Positions 52,639 through 64,000 of a stretch of DNA of 64,000 nt are shown piece by piece. Numbering within the stretch: the stretch's first letter is position 1; each line of letters begins with the position of its first letter. The stretch lies in the NCBI RefSeq assembly GCF_036347135.1, contig NZ_CP108938.1:2356001-2420000 (forward strand), in the 5' to 3' direction. The stretch comes from Streptomyces sp. NBC_00775. Its GTDB lineage: Bacteria; Actinomycetota; Actinomycetes; Streptomycetales; Streptomycetaceae. Made by a program: the position numbers and the translations under genes. Under the pieces are notes generated by a model. It searched no databases. It saw only the letters and a list, made by a program, of their open reading frames with translations, and had not been told where the DNA came from.

Positions 52639-53019
52639 TCAGTTCCTCTCACTCGCGGCCAGTGCGTTCCGTGTCCGCGTCACCTGCTCCGCCAGCCGCT
52701 CGCGCAGCTGCCGCAGTGCGCCGATGCGCCGGTCCAGCTCGTCGAGCCGGTCGGTGGCGGTCTGCAACGCGCCTTCGCACAAGGGGAGTTGGCCGAGCGG
52801 TTCGTTCAGACATCCGTTGTCCAGCGGCTCACGGATGTCGTCGACGGTCAGGCCCGCCCGCAGCAGGCCCTGGATGTTGGCGGCGCGGGTCACGGCGGAC
52901 TCGTCGTAGTCCCGGTAGCCGTTGGCCGCCCGTTCGGCGCGCAGCAGGCCCTGCTGCTCGTAGTACCTGAGTGACCGAGTGCTGACGCCGGTTCTGCGGG
53001 GCAGCTCCCCGATGCGCAT
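52639..53019 (-). CDS. MerR-family transcriptional regulator
   Basis: This MerR regulator has 126 residues, with the winged helix at 1-70 (RIGELPRRTGVSTRSLRYYE, then GYRDYDESAV) and a coiled-coil dimer helix at about 78-118 (TATDRLDELDRRIGALRQLR). Only two cysteines, in GCLNEPL and PLCEGA, lie before the helix. The ATG at 53019 is the canonical start. It is cotranscribed with the oxidoreductase and is divergent from the hydrolase-P450 pair. A palindrome typical of MerR promoters lies upstream. Confidence 0.9.
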   Translation of the reverse strand: MRIGELPRRTGVSTRSLRYYEQQGLLRAERAANGYRDYDESAVTRAANIQGLLRAGLTVDDIREPLDNGCLNEPLGQLPLCEGALQTATDRLDELDRRIGALRQLRERLAEQVTRTRNALAASERN

Positions 53020-53053
53020 GTCGATGGAATCCCTTCGCACGCCGCGACGCTAC

Positions 53054-53077
53054 GACCTTGACACTAGCGTCAGGGTC
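53054..53077. promoter_or_regulatory. 24-bp imperfect palindrome, likely MerR operator
   Basis: The sequence starts GACCTTGACACTAGCG and matches its reverse complement at 20 of 24 positions, centred on CTAG. It lies 35 bases from the MerR start and 62 bases from the hydrolase start. It includes TTGACA, so it overlaps a rightward -35 element, as in MerR-activated promoters. Confidence 0.65.
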
Positions 53078-53138
53078 AACACCGCGGCGCCGTGTCCTCC
53101 CCCTTGCCGACCCGCGCCCGCCCGGTCACCGTGGTCGC

Positions 53139-53942
53139 ATGACCTCCTTCGTGCTCCCCCATGAAGTGCACGGCGACGGCGCCCACAAGGTGTTCGCCGT
53201 GCACGGCTGGTTCGCCGACCGGTCCGCGTACGCGGCGGTGCTGCCGGATCTCGACCGCGAGACGTTCCAGTACGCGCTGGTCGATCTGCGCGGCTACGGG
53301 GAGGCGAAGGACGCGGTCGGCGCGTACACGACCGCCGAGGCCGCCGCCGATCTCGCCGAGCTGGCGGACCGGCTCGGCTGGGAGCGGTTCTCGGTGATCG
53401 GTCACTCGATGGGCGGTGCCGTGGCCCAGCGCCTGCTGGCCCTCGTCCCGGACCGGCTGCGCCGTCTGGTCGGCGTCTCTCCGGTGCCCGCGTCGGGGCT
53501 GCCGATGCCCGCGGATCAGTGGGAACTCTTCGCCGACGCCGCGCACAAGCCGGAGAACCGGCGCGCCATCATCGACTTCACGACCGGCAGCCGCCGTCCC
53601 GCGGTCTGGCTCGACCGGATGGTCGCGCGCTCGATCGCCCTGAGCGACGCGAAGGCGTTCCGTGCCTGGCTGGACTCCTGGGCCGGGGAGGACTTCCATG
53701 CCGAGGTCGAGGGGGCCAGGGTGCCCGCACTGGCCGTGACGGGCGCGCTGGATCCCGCGCTCTCGGCGGCCCTGATGCGGGAGACCTGGCTGAGCTGGTA
53801 CCCGGGCGGCGAGGTGCACGAGTTGCTCGGGGCGGGCCACTACGCGATGGACGAGACCCCGCTGGAGTTGATCCGCGTCGTGGAGGCCTTCCTGCGCGAT
53901 GACGGCGACAGCGACGGGGTAGGCGAGGGCGAGCAGGCGTGA
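53139..53942 (+). CDS. Alpha/beta-hydrolase
   Basis: This is an alpha/beta-hydrolase of 267 residues. The nucleophile elbow GHSMGG is near residue 90, the oxyanion region HGWFADRSAY is near 22, the acid is in TGALDPALS, and the catalytic His is in GAGHYAMDE near 232. No lid or signal peptide is apparent. The ATG at 53139 gives MTSFVLPHEVHG. The stop overlaps the GTG of the downstream P450 in GTGA, so the two are translationally coupled and probably act on one pathway, for instance ester cleavage and hydroxylation. Confidence 0.88.
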   Translation: MTSFVLPHEVHGDGAHKVFAVHGWFADRSAYAAVLPDLDRETFQYALVDLRGYGEAKDAVGAYTTAEAAADLAELADRLGWERFSVIGHSMGGAVAQRLLALVPDRLRRLVGVSPVPASGLPMPADQWELFADAAHKPENRRAIIDFTTGSRRPAVWLDRMVARSIALSDAKAFRAWLDSWAGEDFHAEVEGARVPALAVTGALDPALSAALMRETWLSWYPGGEVHELLGAGHYAMDETPLELIRVVEAFLRDDGDSDGVGEGEQA

Positions 53943-55207
53943 GCGTCGCACGACGGACCGCGCCGCCCGTGCCGGACGTCTTCGATCCTCGGCGGTACGC
54001 CAATGGGGTCCCCCACGCCGCGTACCGAACGCTCCGCGACCATCACCCGGTCGCCTGGCAGGACGAGCCCGACGTGCTCGGCTGGCCGGCGGGACCGGGG
54101 TTCTGGGCGGTCGCCCGGCACGCGGACGTGGTCCGGGTGCTGAAGGACTCGGCAACGTACTCCTCGTATCTCGGAGCGACCCAGATCCGCGATCCCGACC
54201 CGGACGATCTGCCGTTCATCCGGCGCATGATGCTCAATCAGGACCCTCCGGATCACGGCCGGTTGAGGCGGCTGGTCAGCCGGGCGTTCACGCCGCGGCG
54301 CGTCGACCGCTTCGAGTCGGTCGTGCGCGAGCGGGCCCGTACGCTGCTCGGGCGGGCGGTGGAGCGGGCCCGCGCGGGCGACGGCACCTGCGACCTTGTC
54401 GCCACCGTCACCGACGACTACGCCCTGCTGAACCTCGCCGACCTGCTCGGCGTGCCGGAGGGCGACCGGGGGCTGCTGCTGCACTGGACGCAGCGCGTCA
54501 TCGGCTACCAGGACCCCGACGAGGCGGGCGAACCCGTGCTCGACGGGCGTGGCCGGCCCGTCAATCCGCGCTCCCCGGCGATGCTGCGGGACATGTTCGC
54601 GTACGCGCGGAAGCTGGCCCTCCACAAGAGGAACCATCCCGGCGACGACGTGCTGACCACCCTCGCCACCGACTCCGAACTCGCCCCCGCCGAGCTGGAG
54701 ATGTTCTTCTTCCTGCTCACGGTCGCGGGCAACGACACCGTACGCAGCGCGGCTCCCGGAGGCCTGCTGGCGCTGGCGGAGCATCCGGACGCGTACGAGG
54801 AACTACGCGTGGGCCGCGTCCAACTCGGCACAGCGGTGGACGAGTTGTTGCGCAGGCATCCTCCCGTCCTCAGCTTCCGCCGTACGGCGGCCGTCGACAC
54901 CGAGCTGGCCGGGCAGCGTATCCGCGCGGGCGACAAGGTGGTCGTCTTCCACGCCTCGGCCAACCACGACGAACGCGTCTTCACCGACCCGCACCGGCTC
55001 GACCTGGCCCGGAGCCCGAACCCGCACGTCTCCTTCGGCGACGGCCCGCACGTCTGCCTCGGCGCGCACTTCGCCCGCCTGCAACTCCGTGTGCTGTACG
55101 AGGAGACCGTGCGAGCCCTGCCGTCCCTCCGGACCGCCGGGCCTCCTCGCCATCTCGTCTCGAACTTCATCAACGGCCTCAAGTCACTGCCAGTTCAGGT
55201 GACTTGA
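53939..55207 (+). CDS. Cytochrome P450
   Basis: This P450 has 422 residues and a complete core: I-helix AGNDT (263-267), K-helix ELLR (302-305), haem loop VSFGDGPHVCLGAHFARL with Cys373. The early segment MMLNQDPPDHGRLRRLVSRAF is a P450 B'-C signature. The overall pattern resembles the actinobacterial CYP125/CYP142-like steroid or terpene hydroxylases, but that is only a resemblance. The GTG at 53939 overlaps the hydrolase stop. A 14-bp hairpin includes the last codons and stop. Confidence 0.88.
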   Translation: MSVARRTAPPVPDVFDPRRYANGVPHAAYRTLRDHHPVAWQDEPDVLGWPAGPGFWAVARHADVVRVLKDSATYSSYLGATQIRDPDPDDLPFIRRMMLNQDPPDHGRLRRLVSRAFTPRRVDRFESVVRERARTLLGRAVERARAGDGTCDLVATVTDDYALLNLADLLGVPEGDRGLLLHWTQRVIGYQDPDEAGEPVLDGRGRPVNPRSPAMLRDMFAYARKLALHKRNHPGDDVLTTLATDSELAPAELEMFFFLLTVAGNDTVRSAAPGGLLALAEHPDAYEELRVGRVQLGTAVDELLRRHPPVLSFRRTAAVDTELAGQRIRAGDKVVVFHASANHDERVFTDPHRLDLARSPNPHVSFGDGPHVCLGAHFARLQLRVLYEETVRALPSLRTAGPPRHLVSNFINGLKSLPVQVT

Positions 55208-55212
55208 GGCCG
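55174..55212. terminator. 14-bp stem-loop that includes the P450 stop codon
   Basis: CGGCCTCAAGTCAC (55174-55187) pairs perfectly with 55199-55212 around an 11-base loop. The stop TGA (55205-55207) is in the right arm. It lies between convergent genes, so it may terminate both. Confidence 0.7.
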
Positions 55213-55232
55213 CAGACACCGACAGCCCTCCT

Positions 55233-56432
55233 TCAGGAAACCGCCCCGGCCATCTTCTCGGCGACGAGTGCGGCCGCCCCTGCGTCCTGCCCCGTCACCC
55301 GGACCGCGAGTGCGACGAGATCGCCGTTCCCCTTGCGGGCGTACGCGAGGGACCACGAGGAAGGGCTCCCTTCCCCCGCGTCAGTGGGCGTCCACTCCGT
55401 CTTGTCCTGGAGGGCCGAACGCAGTGACTCCGCCGTCTTCGCCCAGAGGATCCGCCGGGCCTCGCCGGTCGACGACCGCTCTACGAGATGCGGGGCCGCG
55501 AGGCGGCCCCCGTCGGCGAGGGCGGCCGTCACCCTGGCCATCTGAAGCGGTGTCGCGGTGCTGCCGTCACCCTCGAAGGTGCCGGCGTTGGTGCGGACAG
55601 GGATCTTCGGGTCGGACTGGTTGAAGCCGAACTTCTCCGCGGTTTCGCGGAGTTGGGACTCCCCGAGGTCCGCGGCCATCTTCGTGAAGACGGCATCGCA
55701 GGAGTTCTTCAGCGCCGTACGGATCGAGGCGCGCTCGCACGCTCCTGATCCGCCGGCCGTGCGCTCGTCGACGCCCGTGTACAGCCCGTGCTCCAGAGCC
55801 GCGGCCGCGATCACCACGTCGAACGTCTCCCCCGGGGCGGTGGCCTCCCGCAGCGCCCGGTTGAACAACGGCTGCCGCGAGTCGTTGTTCAGCTCCTTCC
55901 AAGTGGCCAGATCCCTGGGGGTGTTGTTGCTGAACTTCGTCGCGTCGTACGAGGGCGTGCTCACGACGGCGAGCAGCTCGCCGCTCTTGGCGTCGAGGGC
56001 GATCGCCGCCCCGCGCGAGTCCCCGAGCGCCGCGAAGGCCGCCTTCTGCACGTCAGGGTCGACTGTCGTCACTACGTCCTCGGACCGCTTGGCCAGGGCG
56101 TCGTCGTACACGCTCTCCAGGCCGGCCGTGCCGTACATGAGGGTCCTGTAGCCCGTGACAGGGGCGTACAACTCACCGTCCGTGTAGGTGCGTCGATAGG
56201 GAAACTTGGTGTTCGCGATCGCCTTCGATCCGGTGACGGGCTTTCCGCCGACGAGTATGTCGCCGTATCCCCCGGCGGACGCCGGGGCGGAACTCGGCTT
56301 CACCTCCCCTGTGGGGGTGGTGCCGGACCCCGAGCCGCCGGTGCCACCGTTTCCACCGGCGCAACCGGCGCAACCGGCCAGCAGCGCGAGGACTCCGGAC
56401 GCGACGAGCGATCGTCTGATCATCGAATGCAT
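55233..56432 (-). CDS. Penicillin-binding transpeptidase-like lipoprotein, active site degenerate
   Basis: This lipoprotein of 399 residues (lipobox LLAGC, Cys21) has the fold of a class B PBP/PbpA transpeptidase: EDVVTTVDPDVQKAAFAALG, AAIALDAKSGELLAVVSTP and PLFNRALREATAPGETFDVV. The catalytic SxxK is replaced by E202-T-F-D205. The SxN motif reads SCD, and KTG reads KTE. All three motifs are therefore broken and it cannot be an ordinary transpeptidase or beta-lactam target. It may be a sensor or scaffold. The start is either ATG 56432 or ATG 56423. Confidence 0.85.
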   Translation of the reverse strand: MHSMIRRSLVASGVLALLAGCAGCAGGNGGTGGSGSGTTPTGEVKPSSAPASAGGYGDILVGGKPVTGSKAIANTKFPYRRTYTDGELYAPVTGYRTLMYGTAGLESVYDDALAKRSEDVVTTVDPDVQKAAFAALGDSRGAAIALDAKSGELLAVVSTPSYDATKFSNNTPRDLATWKELNNDSRQPLFNRALREATAPGETFDVVIAAAALEHGLYTGVDERTAGGSGACERASIRTALKNSCDAVFTKMAADLGESQLRETAEKFGFNQSDPKIPVRTNAGTFEGDGSTATPLQMARVTAALADGGRLAAPHLVERSSTGEARRILWAKTAESLRSALQDKTEWTPTDAGEGSPSSWSLAYARKGNGDLVALAVRVTGQDAGAAALVAEKMAGAVS

Positions 56433-56463
56433 GGAGATCAGATTAGAGAGTGCCGTGCCGGTT

Positions 56464-57633
56464 TCACGTCCTGACCTGGATCAGCGCGTGCGTGCCGCTG
56501 GTGCGCCAGCGCTGCTCCTCGGCGGCGACGAGTGCGGCCTCGGTGCGGGCGTCGAGGCCGACGATCACGTCCGACTTCAGGGTGCGCAGGGCGGCCACCG
56601 GGCCGGGGAAGTACGCGGTGGGGACCGCGAAGGGCGTGGTGGCGGGGCGGAGGCGATCGCCGATGAGGCGGCGGTAGTTCAGGTCGCCCTTCATGACGGT
56701 CACGTCGGCCGCCGCGAACTCCTGGCGCAGGTCGTCGGGCATGTCGGCGAACGGCAGCGGGGCGCAGAAGAAGGGGTGCGCCCGGACCGTGAGGCGGCCG
56801 TCGGTCAGGGCCGACCAGAGGCGGTGGCCCGACTGACCGGCCGCTCCCTTCGCGGCGGTCAAGCGGCGCAATGCGTCGATCACGTCCGCCGTCGTGGCGT
56901 CCGAGACGTAATACGGGTACGGCTTCACCTGGAGAACGGCCCGCTCGACGCGGCCGTGGCGGAGCAGGTGGTCGATCAGGAGCAGGTCGGGGATGAGTTC
57001 CCGGCCCGCGTTGTCCGCGACCAGGCAGAGGGTGCCGCCGGCGAACATCGAGCGGAGCAACTCGCCGTCGTTCGCGACGAGTTGGAAGTCGGCCTGCTCC
57101 CCCACCCCGCCCGCCAGGCTGAAGCCGAGGTCCGCGCGGTTGCCCCACAGTGAGCCGTGCAGCAGCGCCTCCTCCTGGTCCTCGGCCGGCCGGAGGGCGA
57201 GCTCGTCGAGTGCGGCCAGTTCCTCGTCCGCCTCGGGGGTGTCCAGCTCCGCCAGTTTGAAGGGGCGAAAGGGGTCGATGCCCTTCCACGGTCCCGGGGC
57301 GAAGTAGCCGACGGCTTCCAGGAGTTGACGGTAGAAGTAGCTCTCGGACCACAGGAAGGGCACGTCGAACCAGGAGCGGCCGTAGTACTCCCGCCCCCAG
57401 GTCTCCCACTGCTCGCGGTCCTCCGCTTCGGCTCCGAGGGGTTCGATGACGCCCTCGGAGCCGCTCTTCAGCAGTGCGTCGAGCGCGCGGCGCTGTTCGG
57501 GGCCGTACGGGAAGGCGTCCCGCACCTTTCGGATGAGCGCGGGATGCCGCTCGGCCAGCACGCTCCAGGGGAACGAACCCACTGTGTTGCTGAGGATCAC
57601 GCTGGGTTCGCTGGACTCGCTGGTCTCGGGCAT
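56464..57633 (-). CDS. DUF89/ARMT1-family damage-control phosphatase
   Basis: This metal-dependent phosphatase-type protein of 389 residues is in the DUF89/ARMT1 family, which removes phosphate from damaged sugar phosphates. The N-terminal helical bundle is followed by the core: LLHGSLWGNRADLGFSL, the ligand motif VADNAGRELIPDLLLIDHL, VKPYPYYVSDATTADV and MKGDLNYRRLIGDR. The ATG at 57633 is chosen; a GTG at 57642 is possible. It is transcribed towards the PBP-like gene with only 31 bases between, so they may share a message. Confidence 0.85.
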   Translation of the reverse strand: MPETSESSEPSVILSNTVGSFPWSVLAERHPALIRKVRDAFPYGPEQRRALDALLKSGSEGVIEPLGAEAEDREQWETWGREYYGRSWFDVPFLWSESYFYRQLLEAVGYFAPGPWKGIDPFRPFKLAELDTPEADEELAALDELALRPAEDQEEALLHGSLWGNRADLGFSLAGGVGEQADFQLVANDGELLRSMFAGGTLCLVADNAGRELIPDLLLIDHLLRHGRVERAVLQVKPYPYYVSDATTADVIDALRRLTAAKGAAGQSGHRLWSALTDGRLTVRAHPFFCAPLPFADMPDDLRQEFAAADVTVMKGDLNYRRLIGDRLRPATTPFAVPTAYFPGPVAALRTLKSDVIVGLDARTEAALVAAEEQRWRTSGTHALIQVRT

Positions 57634-57727
57634 GCGGCTCACCGTACCGGCTGAGCAGAAGGGGCCGGCCGACGCGTTTCCGCGCCGGACGGCCCCTCCC
57701 CCCGTAGAGCTCAGCAGGTCAGCCAGG

Positions 57728-59557
<1,830 letters not shown>

Positions 59558-60014
59558 GGGCTTGCCTTTCGGGGCCGGCTCCGGGCAGCACGGTGCGATG
59601 CGGAGCAGCGGTCGATTCGCTTCGTCGTCGAAGCGGCGGGGGGTGCAGAACCAGAAAGCGGCGCGGTGGCCGGCCATGCGCGTACGACCCGGCGAGGGGT
59701 TACCTGTGGGTCGGCTGTGCTCGAACGATAAGCAAAGAGCAGGTAAGAGAGATATAGGGGAAACCCTCGATCTGGCTGGTAACCGACCCTCATATGCGGG
59801 CAGTTCGCCGGAAGGTTCCGTTTCGCACCTATCGCGGCGGTGCCCTACGGCACCGCACCCCCGCTCTGAACGTACGGCCGCGTGGACCCGTACTTCACAG
59901 TGCCCCGGGCGAGGAGTACGTCCATGCCGCGCGCGGTGGCTTCCGCCTGACGGCGCTCAGCCATGGCGGCGGAATCCCGATCCGCTTCGCCGACGTACCG
60001 AGGAGACCCACCGG
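59558..60014. other. Divergent promoter region between protease and LPMO genes
   Basis: About 460 bases without a gene I can support. An AT-rich segment at 59725-59760 (AAGAGAGATATAGGGG) is the most promoter-like part. GGTTACC/GGTAACC and GGGTCGG/CCGACCC pairs flank it at 59698-59714 and 59779-59790. The LPMO ribosome site AGGAG is at 60001-60005. Confidence 0.45.
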
Positions 60015-60947
60015 ATGACCGCCTACCGCACCGCCACCGCGGCCGCTGTCGCCGTGGCGGCTCCGCTGCTCCTCGCGACCTGGGCCGCGGGGCCCGCCCA
60101 GGCGCACGGCGCGCCGACGTATCCGGTCAGCCGGGTGGCGGCGTGCTCGCCCGAGGGCGGCAGCCTGATCCGGACCGCGGCCTGCCAGGCGGCGATCGCC
60201 GCGAACGGCGCGCCCTTCACCGCCTGGGACAACCTCCGGGTGGCCGGCGTCAACGGCAGGGACCGCCAGGTGATCCCCGACGGACAGTTGTGCAGCGGGG
60301 GCCTCGCCGCCTACAAGGGCCTCGACCTCGCCCGCGCGGACTGGCCGTCGACCCGGCTGACTCCCGGCGGCACCTTCACCCTCACGTACAGCTCGACGAT
60401 TCCGCACACGGGGACCTTCAAGCTGTTTCTGACCAAGCCGGGTTACGACCCGGCCCGGCCACTGAAGTGGTCCGACCTGCCGGCGCAGCCGTTCGCCACA
60501 GCCACGGACCCGGCTCTGGTGAACGGCGCCTACCGCATCAAGGCCACGCTGCCGTCCGACCGGACCGGCCGTCAGATGCTCTACACGATCTGGCAGAACT
60601 CGAGCACGACGGATACGTACTACTCGTGCTCGGACGTGGTGCTGTCGGGCGGGCACTCGACGCCCACGCGGCAGGCGGGGACGAGCGGCGAAGGCGCCCA
60701 GAAGACGACGGCTCCGGCCGAGCGGGAACCCACTCCCACGCCGACGACCGCTTCGCCGTCACCGACGACCGCCTCCCCGACGCCGGCGACCACTTCACCG
60801 GCCGAGGCGACCTCGCCGGACCACCTGGCACCGGCCGCCGACAGCACCTCGGGCGGCAGCAGCGCCGCGCTCCCCCTCATCGCCGGGGGAACCGCGGCAC
60901 TGCTTCTCACCGCGGGCGCCGCCGTCTCACTCCGGCGCCGCCGCTGA
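60015..60947 (+). CDS. AA10 lytic polysaccharide monooxygenase with C-terminal membrane anchor
   Basis: This copper enzyme cleaves chitin or cellulose oxidatively. The signal peptide ends in AQA so that His31 (HGAPTYPVSRVAAC) becomes the N-terminal copper-binding residue; the second histidine-brace ligand is His131 in STIPHTGTF. The catalytic domain ends near residue 210. A Pro/Thr/Ser-rich linker (about 222-270) leads to a hydrophobic helix (ALPLIAGGTAALLLTAGAAV) and RRRR, so the enzyme stays on the cell surface. No carbohydrate-binding module is present. The ATG at 60015 follows AGGAG. Total length is 310 residues. Confidence 0.9.
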   Translation: MTAYRTATAAAVAVAAPLLLATWAAGPAQAHGAPTYPVSRVAACSPEGGSLIRTAACQAAIAANGAPFTAWDNLRVAGVNGRDRQVIPDGQLCSGGLAAYKGLDLARADWPSTRLTPGGTFTLTYSSTIPHTGTFKLFLTKPGYDPARPLKWSDLPAQPFATATDPALVNGAYRIKATLPSDRTGRQMLYTIWQNSSTTDTYYSCSDVVLSGGHSTPTRQAGTSGEGAQKTTAPAEREPTPTPTTASPSPTTASPTPATTSPAEATSPDHLAPAADSTSGGSSAALPLIAGGTAALLLTAGAAVSLRRRR

Positions 60948-60961
60948 ATCGACCGGGCCCG

Positions 60962-60985
60962 GAGGCCGAGTTGAACTCAGGCCTC
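60962..60985. terminator. Bidirectional hairpin between LPMO and secreted-protein genes
   Basis: GAGGCC-GAGT (60962-60971) pairs with ACTC-A-GGCCTC (60975-60985) with a one-base bulge and a three-base loop. It lies between two convergent stop codons, 14 and 7 bases away. Confidence 0.65.
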
Positions 60986-60992
60986 GAAGCGG

Positions 60993-62963
<1,971 letters not shown>

Positions 62964-62964
<1 letters not shown>

Positions 62965-63368
62965 TGTCCTCCGTCCGGAACCTGAGATCCGGTTTCCGGC
63001 AGTGGCGCGCGCACCGCCCCTTCTGGGGCGGGCTGCTGCTCACTCTGGCCGGGGCGGAGATCCTCCTCACCGAGAAGGCGTCCCTGAAGGTCGTCATGCA
63101 CATCGGTATGCAGGGGCTGGCGGGCTATCTGCTCCCCACCCTGATGCTGCTGTGCGGCCTGCTGATCCTCTTCAACCCGGCCCAGCGGCTCTTCTACTCC
63201 CTCCTGGGCATCCTGCTCTCCCTCGGTACCTGGCTCACCTCCAACCTCGGCGGCTTCCTCATCGGCCTCCTGCTCGGAGCCATCGGCAGCTGCCTCACCT
63301 TCGGCTGGCTCCCGGACCAGGAACCGCGCCGGCGGCGGTTGCGGTTGCGCCCGCGCCGAACGGCGTAG
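62964..63368 (+). CDS. DUF6114-type integral membrane protein
   Basis: This is a protein of 134 residues with three to four helices (WGGLLLTLAGAEILL, GYLLPTLMLLCGLLILFN, LFYSLLGILLSLGTWL, GFLIGLLLGAIGSCLTFGW) and a strongly basic C-terminal tail. The start overlaps the DUF6230 stop by one base, so the pair is translated together and probably forms one membrane complex. It is short and has no catalytic residue that I can identify. Confidence 0.8.
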
Positions 63369-63406
63369 CGAGACCGGCCTACCGCTCAAGGCGGGCATCG
63401 TCGCGG

Positions 63407-63946
63407 CTACTCCGCAGGGGGCCGCGGCGGATGGTCGGGGGGTGGTGGCGGGGACTGCCGGGACGCTTGCCCCGGTCGTGTCCTCGCGGCCAGCACAAGG
63501 GACAGAATGAGAAATATCAAGGTTGCCAGGGCGAAAAAGAAACCGAGCCAGAGGCCGACCCCGATGGAGCCCACACTTATCCCGGTGACCTGCTGATTGA
63601 AGTTGATCAGGTCGCCCACGTCGCCGAGTTTCATGATGTAGACCACCAGAAGACAGCTCGCGGGAATCAGAGCCACGGGCGCGTATTTCCTGTCCACCGC
63701 CAGAGCCATGAATTCCAGCGCGAGAACGGCGGCCACCATGACGATGATCAGTGCGGGTCCAGCCGCCTGCATGCCTGTGCCGAAGGCGTTGGGACTGACG
63801 TAGCCCGATATCCAGGGAACGAAGAGCATGAGGAAGCTGAGAAGGGCAGTTACCGCGGAAGCCAGCAACGGCCAGTCATGGGACACGTCCAGGGAGATAT
63901 GGAGGCCTTTCCCCCTCGGAGAGGAAGGGGCGGCATAGTTCGTCAT
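63407..63946 (-). CDS. Four-helix membrane protein of unknown function
   Basis: This is a 179-residue protein with four predicted helices (LLASAVTALLSFLMLFVPWI, LIIVMVAAVLALEFMAL, VALIPASCLLVVYIMKLG, VGLWLGFFFALATLIFLILSLV) and a Pro-rich C-terminus. The third and fourth helices are separated by DVGDLINFNQQVTG. The ATG at 63946 follows GGAGGA at six bases. It is convergent with the DUF6114 gene. I do not recognise a family beyond a general likeness to actinobacterial membrane proteins with this tail. Confidence 0.75.
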   Translation of the reverse strand: MTNYAAPSSPRGKGLHISLDVSHDWPLLASAVTALLSFLMLFVPWISGYVSPNAFGTGMQAAGPALIIVMVAAVLALEFMALAVDRKYAPVALIPASCLLVVYIMKLGDVGDLINFNQQVTGISVGSIGVGLWLGFFFALATLIFLILSLVLAARTRPGQASRQSPPPPPDHPPRPPAE

Positions 63947-64000
63947 GACGATCCTCCTCCGCACCGCCTGCCACCCTCAGGGTCGCAGGGCAGGGTGCAC

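Noticed and set aside
63960..64000. Partial inverted repeat GCACC/GGTGC at the right edge
   Set aside because: It is cut by the window end and its pairing is imperfect, so neither operator nor terminator can be supported.

Overview
The window is a 64-kb stretch of a high-GC actinobacterial chromosome, almost certainly Streptomyces. The base composition is extreme, there are many GTG starts, TTG starts are inferred, and the marker genes fit: a two-domain geosmin synthase, an SSI-type protease inhibitor, an SAV2148-type HEPN protein and an LPMO. No rRNA, tRNA, CRISPR array, transposase or phage gene was seen. The gene order around cysN, the sulfonate ABC genes, cbiX and geosmin synthase looks like the conserved Streptomyces core. 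The window therefore reads as ordinary chromosome with scattered unusual genes, not as an island.

Left part (1-15 kb): the 3' end of cysN is followed by an aliphatic sulfonate/sulfur ABC importer (ssuABC-like) and a sirohydrochlorin chelatase, so sulfate activation, sulfur uptake and siroheme supply sit together. Next come an ArsR regulator and divergent MFS exporter sharing a near-perfect palindrome, a large secreted beta-helix/FN3 protein, an Rv2466c-like thioredoxin-fold protein, a DinB-like protein, a ketopantoate reductase, a transglutaminase-like enzyme and small hypotheticals.

Middle part (15-31 kb): an MMPL exporter with a clear terminator, a TPR-like protein, a sugar ABC importer without its own ATPase, a kinase-like phosphotransferase, a 3'-5' exonuclease and a HEPN protein. 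Two adjacent secreted genes appear to be the N-terminal and catalytic halves of one copper amine oxidase.

Trehalose/glycogen region (27.8-41.5 kb): glgX(treX), treY and treZ supply all three steps from glycogen to trehalose. They are separated by an MFS transporter, a P450, two paralogous M14 carboxypeptidases without signal peptides, a subtilisin-inhibitor gene with a start-codon-containing tandem repeat, and an FHA protein.

Right part (41.5-64 kb): a second phosphotransferase, an M24 peptidase, a LysE exporter, a metallophosphoesterase, a PDZ protein, a LysR regulator, a CTP-synthase-C-terminus-like protein, geosmin synthase, an F420-type oxidoreductase with a MerR regulator, an alpha/beta hydrolase coupled to a P450, a transpeptidase-like lipoprotein with its catalytic motifs destroyed, a DUF89/ARMT1 protein, a secreted subtilisin, a membrane-anchored LPMO, and envelope proteins including a DUF6230/DUF6114 pair.

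The most interesting leads are the split amine oxidase, the active-site-dead transpeptidase lipoprotein, the repeat that duplicates the start codon of the protease inhibitor, a probable CTG start on the second M14 gene, and several precise palindromes in divergent promoters. All functional statements come from reading motifs; no database search was run.
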